From Actinomycetota bacterium (GTDB lineage Bacteria > Actinomycetota > Humimicrobiia > Humimicrobiales > Humimicrobiaceae), in NCBI GenBank assembly GCA_003486795.1, contig DNFX01000262.1, positions 1,342 to 8,030 on the forward strand: a stretch of 6,689 nucleotides of DNA. The letters run 5' to 3'. Numbering within the stretch: the stretch's first letter is position 1; each line of letters opens with the position of its first letter. A model generated the notes under the pieces. That model ran no database searches, was not told the origin of the DNA, and worked only from the letters and a program-made list of their open reading frames with translations. The translations under genes and the position numbers were made by a program. Below, piece by piece: positions 1 through 6,139 of this stretch.

Positions 1-584
1 AAAAGTATAAATGCCGTAAGTACTGCTCCTACCGGTTCAATAACTCCTGACAGAAAAGAAAAAAGAAAAGCTTTTTTCCTGCTACCGGTTGCTTTATATA
101 TCGGAGCAGATACTGCAATGCCTTCAGGTATATTATGAATAGCTATAGCCACTGCAATAGCAATTCCTATCCTTGTATCCAGAATAGTTGAATAAAAAGA
201 AGCCATTCCTTCGGGAAAATTATGGATCGCTATTCCCAGAGCAGTAAACAGTCCCGTTCTGAGTAATTTTTTATTCTGGTCATTTTTTTCACTTCTTTCC
301 TTCTGTCCCATGTACTCATGAGGTATAAGGGTGTCAATAAGAAAAATAAAAACAAATCCGACAACAAATGCAATGCTTGCTTTTAAAAATCCGATTTCTT
401 CAAATCCGGAAGGAAGAAGCTCAAAAAAAGAAATTCCCATCATGACTCCAGAAGTAAAACCCAGAACAAAGCTTATGAATCTGGGGTTTTCTTTTCTGGC
501 TATCAGACCAATAAGGCTACCGATTGTAGTTGAAAGTCCTGCTAAAGTTGTCAAAGCAAGAGCTTTTAATATCTGGCTATCCAA
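1..584 (-). CDS. zupT: ZIP-family metal transporter, ZupT-like (partial, 3' end beyond window)
   Basis: Inner-membrane transporter of the ZIP family, expected to import zinc and other divalent metals. My minus-strand translation gives 194 residues before the window edge; E. coli-type ZupT is about 257, so roughly a quarter is missing. The N-terminal helix carries LTTLAGLSTTIGS (about 11-23), then SGVMMGISFFELLP (45-58). A hydrophilic loop follows at about 88-108. The two diagnostic metal-site helices are HNFPEG (121-126, TM4) and HNIPEG (150-155, TM5), with the metal-binding His and Glu intact. AATGSK-like APIYKATGSRKKAF and SGVIEP follow, as in ZupT. The frame has no ATG near its 5' end: an in-frame TAG lies at 602-600 and the first usable start is TTG at 584, leaving MDSQILKALAL, a natural ZupT beginning. 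No clear Shine-Dalgarno precedes it. Substrate is inferred from the family. The gene lies 111 bases after the asparagine-synthase-like gene. Confidence 0.93.
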   Translation of the reverse strand, partial: MDSQILKALALTTLAGLSTTIGSLIGLIARKENPRFISFVLGFTSGVMMGISFFELLPSGFEEIGFLKASIAFVVGFVFIFLIDTLIPHEYMGQKERSEKNDQNKKLLRTGLFTALGIAIHNFPEGMASFYSTILDTRIGIAIAVAIAIHNIPEGIAVSAPIYKATGSRKKAFLFSFLSGVIEPVGAVLTAFIL

Positions 585-627
585 TTTATCTAAATCTGAC
601 TATATTATGATATTCTCAATATATTAC

Positions 628-656
628 ATTATAAATCTATATATTCTGATTGATAA
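628..656 (-). promoter_or_regulatory. candidate sigma70-type promoter for the ZIP transporter gene
   Basis: On the minus strand, TTATCA (656-651) and a perfect TATAAT (633-628) are separated by 17 bases, about 44 bases before the TTG start. An overlapping alternative is TTGATT (681-676), 17 bases, then TATTAT (658-653). The region is very AT-rich, so chance matches are likely and the choice between the two is open. Confidence 0.4.
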
Positions 657-695
657 TATACATAAAAGAAAGTTAAATCAAAATAAATTACAATA

Positions 696-2219
696 TTAAT
701 TGAAATCTTCTGTAAAAGAAAGAAATCTGGAATAATCTATATCGTGAAAAAAACCTGTAAAAGTCTTATAGTAGTAATATTCTTCTTTATTCCGTAATTT
801 AAAGCCATCCTTCAATAAATTATTGTCTCTGAATTCTTTATCCGATATTATCCCGTCTATTTTATTTTTAAGTTTGTCATATATGCCTGAACCTTCCCAG
901 AATTTGTCTTTGGTCCTCCATACAACGTCTTCAGGGAGGTATTTTTCAGCAACTTTTCTCAGAATATTTTTAGTAGCATTCTTCTTCTTGTCAATCTTTA
1001 GTTCTGCCGGTATTCCAAGTGAATAGTCAATAAGCTGTTCATCCAGTAATGGTAGCTTTACATCTACTGAATATTTATTTGCAAACCTGTCTACTCTCTG
1101 AAGGGCAGTATTATGCAGGCTATTGATTGCACTATATAGTCCTTCCTGTACAGAATCATCTGAATTCATATCAAGGAAATAATTATATCCGGCAAATACT
1201 TCATCTCCTCCTTCACCTGAAAATATTATATCTGATTCTGATGATATTTTTGATACTATAAGATTACCAATTGAACTTCGCACCAGCGGGGCATCAAAGG
1301 ATTCCAGTGTATATATAACTTCAGGAATGTTTTTAAATATCTCGTTAATATCAAGATTATATTCTTGATGATTTGAGCCAATATGTTCCGCAACTTTTCT
1401 TGAATATATTATATCGGGAGAATTATCAAATCCTACAGAATAAGTATAGATTTCATCTTTATAGTTTTTCATAATAGCAGCTATTATGCTTGAATCCAGA
1501 CCCCCGCTCAGCCATACACCATATTTCAAAGATTTGCCTGAAAGTCTTTTTTCAATTGCTGCATTTAAAAATCTGTCAATATTTTCAACAGATTCTCCGA
1601 GACTTATTTCTTCTTTCGCTGTTATACAGTTATTATCAAGCCTCTTGAAATCTACCTGTTTGTCAGTATTTTTTATAAAACTACCAGGACATAGTTCATA
1701 TATTATAAAATCGTTTCCAATATCCCTAAAAACTTTTATTTCAGATCCAATCATTATTAAATTTTCTTTTCTGCCTGCTGCAAGATATAAAGGTTTTCTT
1801 CCGATAAAATCTCTTAATGCATATACATTTCCTTCAGAATCAGAATGCAGTATGGCAAAAGAACCTTCAAGAAGAGGGAAAAGCCTGGTTCCCATTTTCC
1901 TGAAAAGCAGTGAAAACTTTTGTGAATCACCTGCACTCTTCTGAATGCCGGATATATTCTGGCTGTTCATCAATAAATCGAGATTATAAATTCTTCCATC
2001 TATAAATGTAAAACTGCCATCATTGTTTTCAAGAGATTCCGGTTCTATACTGTAATTGGAAAGAAGACATGCGCAACCATTTTTAATACCATTTATGTCT
2101 TTTGTCAGTTTGGTTTTCCGTCCCCTGTGCGAAATGTTTTGAGATAACAGGGAAAGCAATTCCCTTGTTTTGTTATCTTTTTTCTTAGTATCAGAAAGTA
2201 CTGCTGCTAAGCCAGCCAT
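696..2219 (-). CDS. asparagine-synthase-like amidotransferase with inactivated glutaminase domain
   Basis: This is a 507-residue, two-domain protein of the AsnB type. The C-terminal synthetase domain looks functional: the pyrophosphate/ATP loop SGGLDSS is at 238-244, SVGF at 261-264, and the conserved SGEGGDEVFAGY at 334-345. KLPLLDEQLIDY (388-399) and RKVAEKYLPEDVVWRTK (421-437) also match. The N-terminal Ntn-type glutaminase fold is recognisable (HRG 31-33, IYN 77-79, EGSFAIL 118-124, RDFIGRKPLYL 136-146, SE 159-160). However, the catalytic Cys2 is Ala (MAG instead of MCG, codon GCT), NGEIYN reads DGRIYN, and the HRGPD stretch reads HRGRK. Glutamine hydrolysis is therefore unlikely. It may use free ammonia, or another amine and acid as in beta-lactam-synthetase-like relatives. 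AAGGGG ends 8 bases before the ATG, a good ribosome site. The family is certain, the actual product is not, so I give no asn symbol. Confidence 0.88.
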   Translation of the reverse strand: MAGLAAVLSDTKKKDNKTRELLSLLSQNISHRGRKTKLTKDINGIKNGCACLLSNYSIEPESLENNDGSFTFIDGRIYNLDLLMNSQNISGIQKSAGDSQKFSLLFRKMGTRLFPLLEGSFAILHSDSEGNVYALRDFIGRKPLYLAAGRKENLIMIGSEIKVFRDIGNDFIIYELCPGSFIKNTDKQVDFKRLDNNCITAKEEISLGESVENIDRFLNAAIEKRLSGKSLKYGVWLSGGLDSSIIAAIMKNYKDEIYTYSVGFDNSPDIIYSRKVAEHIGSNHQEYNLDINEIFKNIPEVIYTLESFDAPLVRSSIGNLIVSKISSESDIIFSGEGGDEVFAGYNYFLDMNSDDSVQEGLYSAINSLHNTALQRVDRFANKYSVDVKLPLLDEQLIDYSLGIPAELKIDKKKNATKNILRKVAEKYLPEDVVWRTKDKFWEGSGIYDKLKNKIDGIISDKEFRDNNLLKDGFKLRNKEEYYYYKTFTGFFHDIDYSRFLSFTEDFN

Positions 2220-2259
2220 TTGATCAACCCCTTATTTTTTATTTTTAAAATATTTAAAC

Positions 2260-2268
2260 ATTATCATA
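2260..2268 (-). promoter_or_regulatory. weak -10 candidate upstream of the asparagine-synthase-like gene
   Basis: TATGATAAT on the minus strand contains two overlapping -10-like hexamers (TATGAT, GATAAT) about 42-48 bases before the ATG. No convincing -35 lies 16-18 bases upstream, so this is only a suggestion that the gene can be transcribed separately from UPF0316. Confidence 0.22.
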
Positions 2269-2295
2269 TACCATAACATATATTACTGATTTTTT

Positions 2296-2311
2296 TAAAT
2301 CGAAGGATTTA
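2296..2311. repeat. small perfect inverted repeat (6-bp stem, 4-base loop)
   Basis: TAAATC-GAAG-GATTTA on the plus strand is a perfect hairpin in the gap between UPF0316 and the asparagine-synthase-like gene. On the minus-strand transcript it is followed by A residues, not U residues, and the stem is AT-rich, so it does not read as an intrinsic terminator. It may be a weak operator, an mRNA stem or chance. Confidence 0.35.
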
Positions 2312-2337
2312 TATGAATGAATTTGCAGAAAGATTTA

Positions 2338-2892
2338 TTACTGAATCCTGTTTCTCAGGTTATAAATAAAACCACCACTGAGATTTTCAAGAGTATGGCT
2401 TGCAAGCAAAGCCTTGGGATCGATTTTGTCTACAATATTTTTAAGTTTGAATAGATTATTCTTTGCACAGATAACATTTAAAATCTTTAACTCACCATCT
2501 CTTCCGCTGCCGGTAAATCCCGTAACACCAAAGCCATTTTCTCTTAATACATCCTCTATTTTTACTTCAGAAATCCTGGTAATGATATTTATGCTCAACA
2601 TATCCCTGGAAATTTTTCTCGATATAAGCATACCCAGCAAAAGACCGAGGGCAAAACCGATCGAATAAAACAAAATAATAAATATATTCATACCGGCTTT
2701 TATTACATTTGAAACAATGGTTATAGTTATTGTTATTGAAATAGCTGATTCAAAAAAACCTATGATTATCGACAAAGTTTTTTTGCCTTTTACCATAACT
2801 ATCAGTCTTACGGTACCCACAAGAACCTGCACCATTATTGCAATAAAAATAATAAGTGACCATATCAGAATATCAATATTGAAATTAAACAT
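2338..2892 (-). CDS. UPF0316 (DUF5698/DUF2179) membrane protein
   Basis: A 184-residue conserved membrane protein of unknown function, related to Bacillus YebE-type proteins. Three hydrophobic segments lie at about 8-25, 39-60 and 68-90, with the family motif TVRLIVMVKGKK (27-38) between the first two and GFFE at 45-48. A cytosolic-type C-terminal DUF2179 domain follows, with the glycine-rich GFGVTGFTGSGRDG (120-133), IDPKALLASHTLE (157-169) and GGF (173-175). Length and motif order match the family. DUF2179 has been discussed as a small regulatory or ligand-binding domain, but no reaction is established and I assign none. The ATG at 2892 is preceded 4 bases upstream by GTAAGG, an acceptable if close ribosome site. 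It lies between otsB (131-base gap) and the asparagine-synthase-like gene (118-base gap) and has its own good -10, so a role in trehalose metabolism is not implied. Confidence 0.88.
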   Translation of the reverse strand: MFNFNIDILIWSLIIFIAIMVQVLVGTVRLIVMVKGKKTLSIIIGFFESAISITITITIVSNVIKAGMNIFIILFYSIGFALGLLLGMLISRKISRDMLSINIITRISEVKIEDVLRENGFGVTGFTGSGRDGELKILNVICAKNNLFKLKNIVDKIDPKALLASHTLENLSGGFIYNLRNRIQ

Positions 2893-2921
2893 TTTTCCTT
2901 ACATTAATAAAAAGTTTTTAA

Positions 2922-2930
2922 ATTATATCA
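2922..2930 (-). promoter_or_regulatory. extended -10 promoter candidate for the UPF0316 gene
   Basis: TGATATAAT on the minus strand is a perfect TGn-TATAAT extended -10, placed so that transcription would start about 20-25 bases before the ATG with the ribosome site inside that leader. No good -35 is seen 17 bases upstream, which extended -10 promoters can tolerate. Confidence 0.45.
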
Positions 2931-2932
2931 GA

Positions 2933-2943
2933 TGCAATTTGCA
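2933..2943. promoter_or_regulatory. 11-bp palindrome beside the UPF0316 promoter, possible operator
   Basis: TGCAA-T-TTGCA is a perfect palindrome around a single central base, just upstream of the extended -10 of the UPF0316 gene and within its spacer/-35 region. Position and symmetry suit a repressor or activator half-site pair, but it is short and there is no second copy to support it. Confidence 0.25.
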
Positions 2944-3023
2944 ATAATAGCATTAAAAATTTTAAAAATGAATACAATCTTTACTATAAGGCAGTAAGAA
3001 GAAAAAATTTTATTTAAGCGGCA

Positions 3024-3827
3024 TCATTTAATTTCTGAAATTTTATTCAGGAAAATATAATTTTCACTTAAATTTTTTAAAAAAAATCTGGCATGTGTAT
3101 CCTGATTATTTACAGGGCTTATCTTTACGTTGATTCCATCATTATTCTTAAGAAAAAGATTTTCATCTGTTATGTCATCACCTATGCAAATCTTTAATTG
3201 GGTATATGGTTTAAGTATTTTTCCATACTTAACCATTGTAGCTTTTATTGCCAGACTTTTATCCACATCAAGCGGTACGACTTCAAAAACTTTTTTTAAA
3301 TCAAGCAATCTGACTGGATATCTGTCTGTTATTTCATTAAAATCATTTTTTATAACAGTAATTTTATCTTTATCAGAATATTTAATATTTCTGTAATTAA
3401 CTGCAAATGAATTTTCTTTCTTTTCAAAAACGAGCCCTCTTATTTTATCATATTTATTTATGATAAAATTCATTATGGGCTCAAATGATTTTTTAGCTTT
3501 TTGAGCCTCTTCTGCAACAAAGATATCTGAGCCTTTGAATTTTATTTCAGAACCATGGCAGCCGAACAGGTTTATATTCCCAGATATCTGAGTGCCAAGA
3601 AAAGCCTCGAGCTCAACGATTTTTCTTCCTGAAACAATTCCGGCTATTATTTTTTTATTCCCGATAATTTTATTCAGGATGTGCTGCCCTTTTTTTGACA
3701 GCTTTACACTTTTCGGATCTTTTCTGATTCTGGCAAGTGTGCCGTCAAAGTCAGAAAAAAGAAGGATTCTTTCAAATGATGATATGTATTTTAAAACACT
3801 GTCAAGCTCTTCTAGTAAATATATCAC
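3024..3827 (-). CDS. otsB: trehalose-6-phosphate phosphatase
   Basis: HAD-superfamily phosphatase that hydrolyses trehalose-6-phosphate to trehalose and phosphate, the second step after OtsA. At 267 residues it has the usual length for single-domain OtsB. Motif I is DFDGTL (26-31): Asp26 is the expected nucleophile and Asp28 the general acid. SGRKIVELEAFLG is at 66-78 and the family's HGSE at 91-94. FEVVPLDVDKSLAIKATM (181-198) holds the motif III lysine region, and GDDITDE (216-222) provides the Mg2+-binding acidic residues. All key residues are present. The start is GTG at 3827: an in-frame TAA lies 12 bases upstream, so no earlier start exists, and the next 20 codons contain no ATG. No clear Shine-Dalgarno precedes it, so initiation may be weak. 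It follows otsA by 67 bases on the same strand with no terminator between, so co-transcription is likely. The nearest alternative, mannosylglycerate/sucrose-type HAD phosphatase, is disfavoured by this context. Confidence 0.95.
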   Translation of the reverse strand: MIYLLEELDSVLKYISSFERILLFSDFDGTLARIRKDPKSVKLSKKGQHILNKIIGNKKIIAGIVSGRKIVELEAFLGTQISGNINLFGCHGSEIKFKGSDIFVAEEAQKAKKSFEPIMNFIINKYDKIRGLVFEKKENSFAVNYRNIKYSDKDKITVIKNDFNEITDRYPVRLLDLKKVFEVVPLDVDKSLAIKATMVKYGKILKPYTQLKICIGDDITDENLFLKNNDGINVKISPVNNQDTHARFFLKNLSENYIFLNKISEIK

Positions 3828-3894
3828 TGTATAAGATCTTTATTCTTTTAACATTATTTCTGAATATTTCATAAATCACTAACCAGAATATTTT

Positions 3895-5337
3895 TTATTT
3901 ATTTTTGCATACCAGCTCTATGAATGAATGCATTATACTGTCAAGCCAGTAAAAAACATCTCTTTCCTTAACTATTTCACGGAGCTTGTTAAATTTATTT
4001 CTTTTTTCAGATATATCAGCCTCAAGTGCTTGTTTTATACTGTCAGCAACTTCTTCAATATCATAAGGATTCACCATTATAGCATAGTCTTTTAACTCCT
4101 GCGCAACTCCGGCAAATTTGCTTAATACCAGAACGCTATCTGTTTCGGATCTTGATGCAATATATTCTTTGGCAATCAGATTCATCCCATCTTTTAACGG
4201 AGTTACCAGACATATATCAGATAATTTATAGTAGGACACCAATTTTTCCTGACTTAATGATTTATAGATATAATTTATGGGAGCCCATAACCCTTCTGCA
4301 AATTTCCCGTTTATTCTGCCTACCATCTCGTCAATATCTTTTTTAAATCTTTCATATTCCTGTATCTTAGTCCGGGTAGGCACTGCAATCTGAATAAAAA
4401 CTACCTTTCTAAGGTAATAAGGGTATTTGTCAAAAAATCTTTCTATCGCCCTGAATCTTTCTTTTAAGCCTTTTGTGTAGTCAAGTCTTTCAACACTTAA
4501 TATAAATCGTGTGTTTCTTGAACATTCCCTTATATTTTTAATAAACTTGGATTTTTCTTTCTTTTCTGCAATTTTTTTAAAATTATTATAATCTATGCTT
4601 ATAGGAAATTCTTTGACATAAACAATCCTTTTATCATAGCTGACTTTGAATTCATTAAAGTCCGGCTTAAGTTTTAATATTTCCTTACATGCTGCCAGAA
4701 AATTTATAGCATCTTTTTTTGTCTGAAAACCTATTATATCGCACCCCAAAAGGCCCTTTATTATTTCTTTATTCCATGGCAGCGCGCTTAAAATCTCATA
4801 ATTTGGAAATGGTATATGTAAAAAGAAAATTATTTTTGATTTTTCATTATGATTCTTTATTAATTCAGGAACAAGCATAAGATGATAGTCGTGAACCCAG
4901 ATAATATCATCTTTTTCCATTATCGATATTATTTCATTTGTAAATTTTTTATTTATCCTGTTATAAGCTTTCCAGTAATCATGATCAAAATAACTCTGGA
5001 ACAAAAAACCATGGAAAAGAGGCCAGATAGTCCTGTTGGAAAAACCTCCGTAATAATCTTTAATCTCATTTTCATTAAGTCTCACAAATTTTAACTCATA
5101 ACCTTTATGCTCATTTTCTCCTTTTATCTTTACCTTATCCCCTATTTCCTTATTGGCTCCTGAAACACCACTCCACCCTATCCACAAACCTCCTGTTCTT
5201 TGCAATAACGGATCCAGGGCAGTTACAAGTCCGCCCACTGTTTTTTTTAAGATTACTTTACCTTCGATTTTATTCACGGAATAAGGTACTCTGTTTGAAA
5301 CAATCAGTAATCTTTTGTTTTTAAGGTATTCATTCAT
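3895..5337 (-). CDS. otsA: trehalose-6-phosphate synthase (GT20)
   Basis: Cytosolic retaining glycosyltransferase that joins glucose from an NDP-glucose donor to glucose-6-phosphate, giving trehalose-6-phosphate. The 480 residues match normal bacterial OtsA length, with no fused phosphatase domain. From the N-terminus: LLIVSNRVP (10-18), the donor-loop VGGL (34-37), and YGGFSNRTIWPLFH (96-109) with the Tyr and Trp of the glucose-6-P site. Next are WVHDYHL (147-153; Asp150), FLHIPFP (172-178; His174), SVERLDYTKGL (281-291; Arg284 and Lys289 for the phosphates), AGRIN-like VGRINGK, and TPLKDGMNLIAKEY (379-392; Asp383, Glu391). Spacings between these residues agree with those I recall for E. coli OtsA. 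The ATG at 5337 puts MNEYLKNKR before the first strand, as expected; the ribosome site is weak (AAGAA close to the start). It heads a leftward otsA-otsB pair and diverges from the DUF5752-treT pair. Donor preference (UDP-, ADP- or GDP-glucose) cannot be read from sequence. Confidence 0.97.
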   Translation of the reverse strand: MNEYLKNKRLLIVSNRVPYSVNKIEGKVILKKTVGGLVTALDPLLQRTGGLWIGWSGVSGANKEIGDKVKIKGENEHKGYELKFVRLNENEIKDYYGGFSNRTIWPLFHGFLFQSYFDHDYWKAYNRINKKFTNEIISIMEKDDIIWVHDYHLMLVPELIKNHNEKSKIIFFLHIPFPNYEILSALPWNKEIIKGLLGCDIIGFQTKKDAINFLAACKEILKLKPDFNEFKVSYDKRIVYVKEFPISIDYNNFKKIAEKKEKSKFIKNIRECSRNTRFILSVERLDYTKGLKERFRAIERFFDKYPYYLRKVVFIQIAVPTRTKIQEYERFKKDIDEMVGRINGKFAEGLWAPINYIYKSLSQEKLVSYYKLSDICLVTPLKDGMNLIAKEYIASRSETDSVLVLSKFAGVAQELKDYAIMVNPYDIEEVADSIKQALEADISEKRNKFNKLREIVKERDVFYWLDSIMHSFIELVCKNK

Positions 5338-5342
5338 GATTC

Positions 5343-5371
5343 TTGCGAAAACAAATTTTAAATAGTATTAT
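5343..5371 (+). promoter_or_regulatory. candidate sigma70-type promoter for DUF5752-treT
   Basis: TTGCGA (5343-5348), a 17-base spacer and TATTAT (5366-5371) on the plus strand, about 90 bases before the DUF5752 start. It lies inside the predicted otsA leader, so transcription in the two directions would overlap. Match is 4/6 and 5/6 in AT-rich DNA, so support is moderate at best. Confidence 0.32.
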
Positions 5372-5389
5372 TACAAATTACTTTTATAT

Positions 5390-5398
5390 ATTATAACA
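5390..5398 (-). promoter_or_regulatory. otsA: extended -10 promoter candidate for otsA-otsB
   Basis: TGTTATAAT on the minus strand is a perfect TGn-TATAAT extended -10, about 52 bases before the otsA ATG, which predicts a leader of roughly 45 bases. No good -35 is present at 15-18 bases upstream. It is the best promoter-like element in the 124-base divergent gap. Confidence 0.5.
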
Positions 5399-5461
5399 AA
5401 ACAGCTTTTATTAAAACCCGGCAGATTTTGAAAAACTCAGAAAATATGATAAGTTACTTAT

Positions 5462-6139
5462 ATGAAAATAAAAAAGATAAAAGACTTCGAATTTTATAAT
5501 TGTGTCATGCTGATAAGTCCTACGGGGCAGAAAGCTTCAAACTTAAAAGAATTTTTAAATATAATTGAAGAATCAGAAGACAGGGTTGTTTTTCATCATT
5601 TATATCAGTCTCCATTTAAGCATGAGTTCAAGGTAGTAGAATATCCCAATGATTTTGCACAATGGGCAGCGACTTCTCTGGAGGATATGGCTCTTGCTGA
5701 AAAGTTTGCTAATTTTGATCCTTACGATTTTAATAATGTCAGTGAAGCCAAAATCGCCTTAATGGAAATAATAGAAGAACATTTATGGGATCTTGTAACA
5801 ATTCCATGGGTAAGACCCGGTTTTGAATTTTATTTCTCAAGTTCTACAACAATAATATTCAGACTTGATATGAGTGCATCAAATCTGGCCGAATTTTACA
5901 AATGTATAAAACAGGCTCCCCTTGGTTCGATCTATTACCATTTTTATGAATCAAGGAAAAGAAATAATAATAAAGAAAAAGATGATTTTTCTTCCTGGCT
6001 CAGGGAAGAATTGGCAGAGACTGGAATTGCAGAGGACCTGAAAGAAATTGACTTTTATTTTTACAGTCTTGTTGAAGCCAGAGAAAAAATACTATCAATA
6101 ATAAATCACAGTTTAAAAGACCATGAACAGATTAAATGA
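5462..6139 (+). CDS. DUF5752-type protein with internal duplication, partner candidate of TreT
   Basis: A 225-residue soluble protein with no signal peptide or membrane segment. I recognise it, from memory of the family pattern and context, as DUF5752, a family of unknown function found beside GT4 and trehalose/glycan enzymes. It consists of two related halves. Half 1 has FEFY (9-12), SNLKEF (26-31), HHLYQS (45-50), NDFAQW (63-68), LAE (78-80) and EA (95-96). Half 2 has FEFY (121-124), SNLAEF (140-145), YHFYES (159-164), DDFSSW (174-179), IAE (189-191) and EA (205-206). The offset is a constant 110-114 residues. No catalytic motif of a known enzyme family is visible. The ATG at 5462 has no good ribosome site; the next in-frame ATG would remove the first FEFY motif. 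Its end overlaps treT by 17 bases, so the two are almost certainly co-translated. A binding or regulatory role toward TreT is inference. Confidence 0.85.
   Translation: MKIKKIKDFEFYNCVMLISPTGQKASNLKEFLNIIEESEDRVVFHHLYQSPFKHEFKVVEYPNDFAQWAATSLEDMALAEKFANFDPYDFNNVSEAKIALMEIIEEHLWDLVTIPWVRPGFEFYFSSSTTIIFRLDMSASNLAEFYKCIKQAPLGSIYYHFYESRKRNNNKEKDDFSSWLREELAETGIAEDLKEIDFYFYSLVEAREKILSIINHSLKDHEQIK

Noticed and set aside
331..699. Open frame of 122 codons on the plus strand
   Set aside because: It runs antisense to the start of the ZIP transporter, whose HNFPEG/HNIPEG-bearing frame is clearly the coding one. The translation is low-complexity with no family resemblance.
1486..1944. Open frame of 152 codons on the plus strand
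   Set aside because: It lies wholly antisense within the asparagine-synthase-like gene, and its translation looks like a reverse-strand shadow rich in Ser/Phe/Leu.
2296..2311. Hairpin as an intrinsic terminator for UPF0316
   Set aside because: The stem is 6 AT-rich pairs, and on the minus-strand transcript it is followed by A residues rather than a U run. On the plus strand the T run precedes the hairpin.
2975..2999. TTACT...AGTAA imperfect hairpin between otsB and UPF0316
   Set aside because: Only 5 pairs with a 7-base loop and no T run after it; likely chance in AT-rich DNA.
3024..5337. Possible bifunctional OtsA-OtsB fusion split by frameshift
   Set aside because: Both proteins have normal lengths with complete motifs, and the 67-base gap contains stops and no domain remnants.
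5445..5450. TATGAT as the -10 of the DUF5752 gene
   Set aside because: It would start transcription only about 5 bases before the ATG, and no -35-like sequence lies 16-18 bases upstream. A leaderless start cannot be excluded but is not supported.
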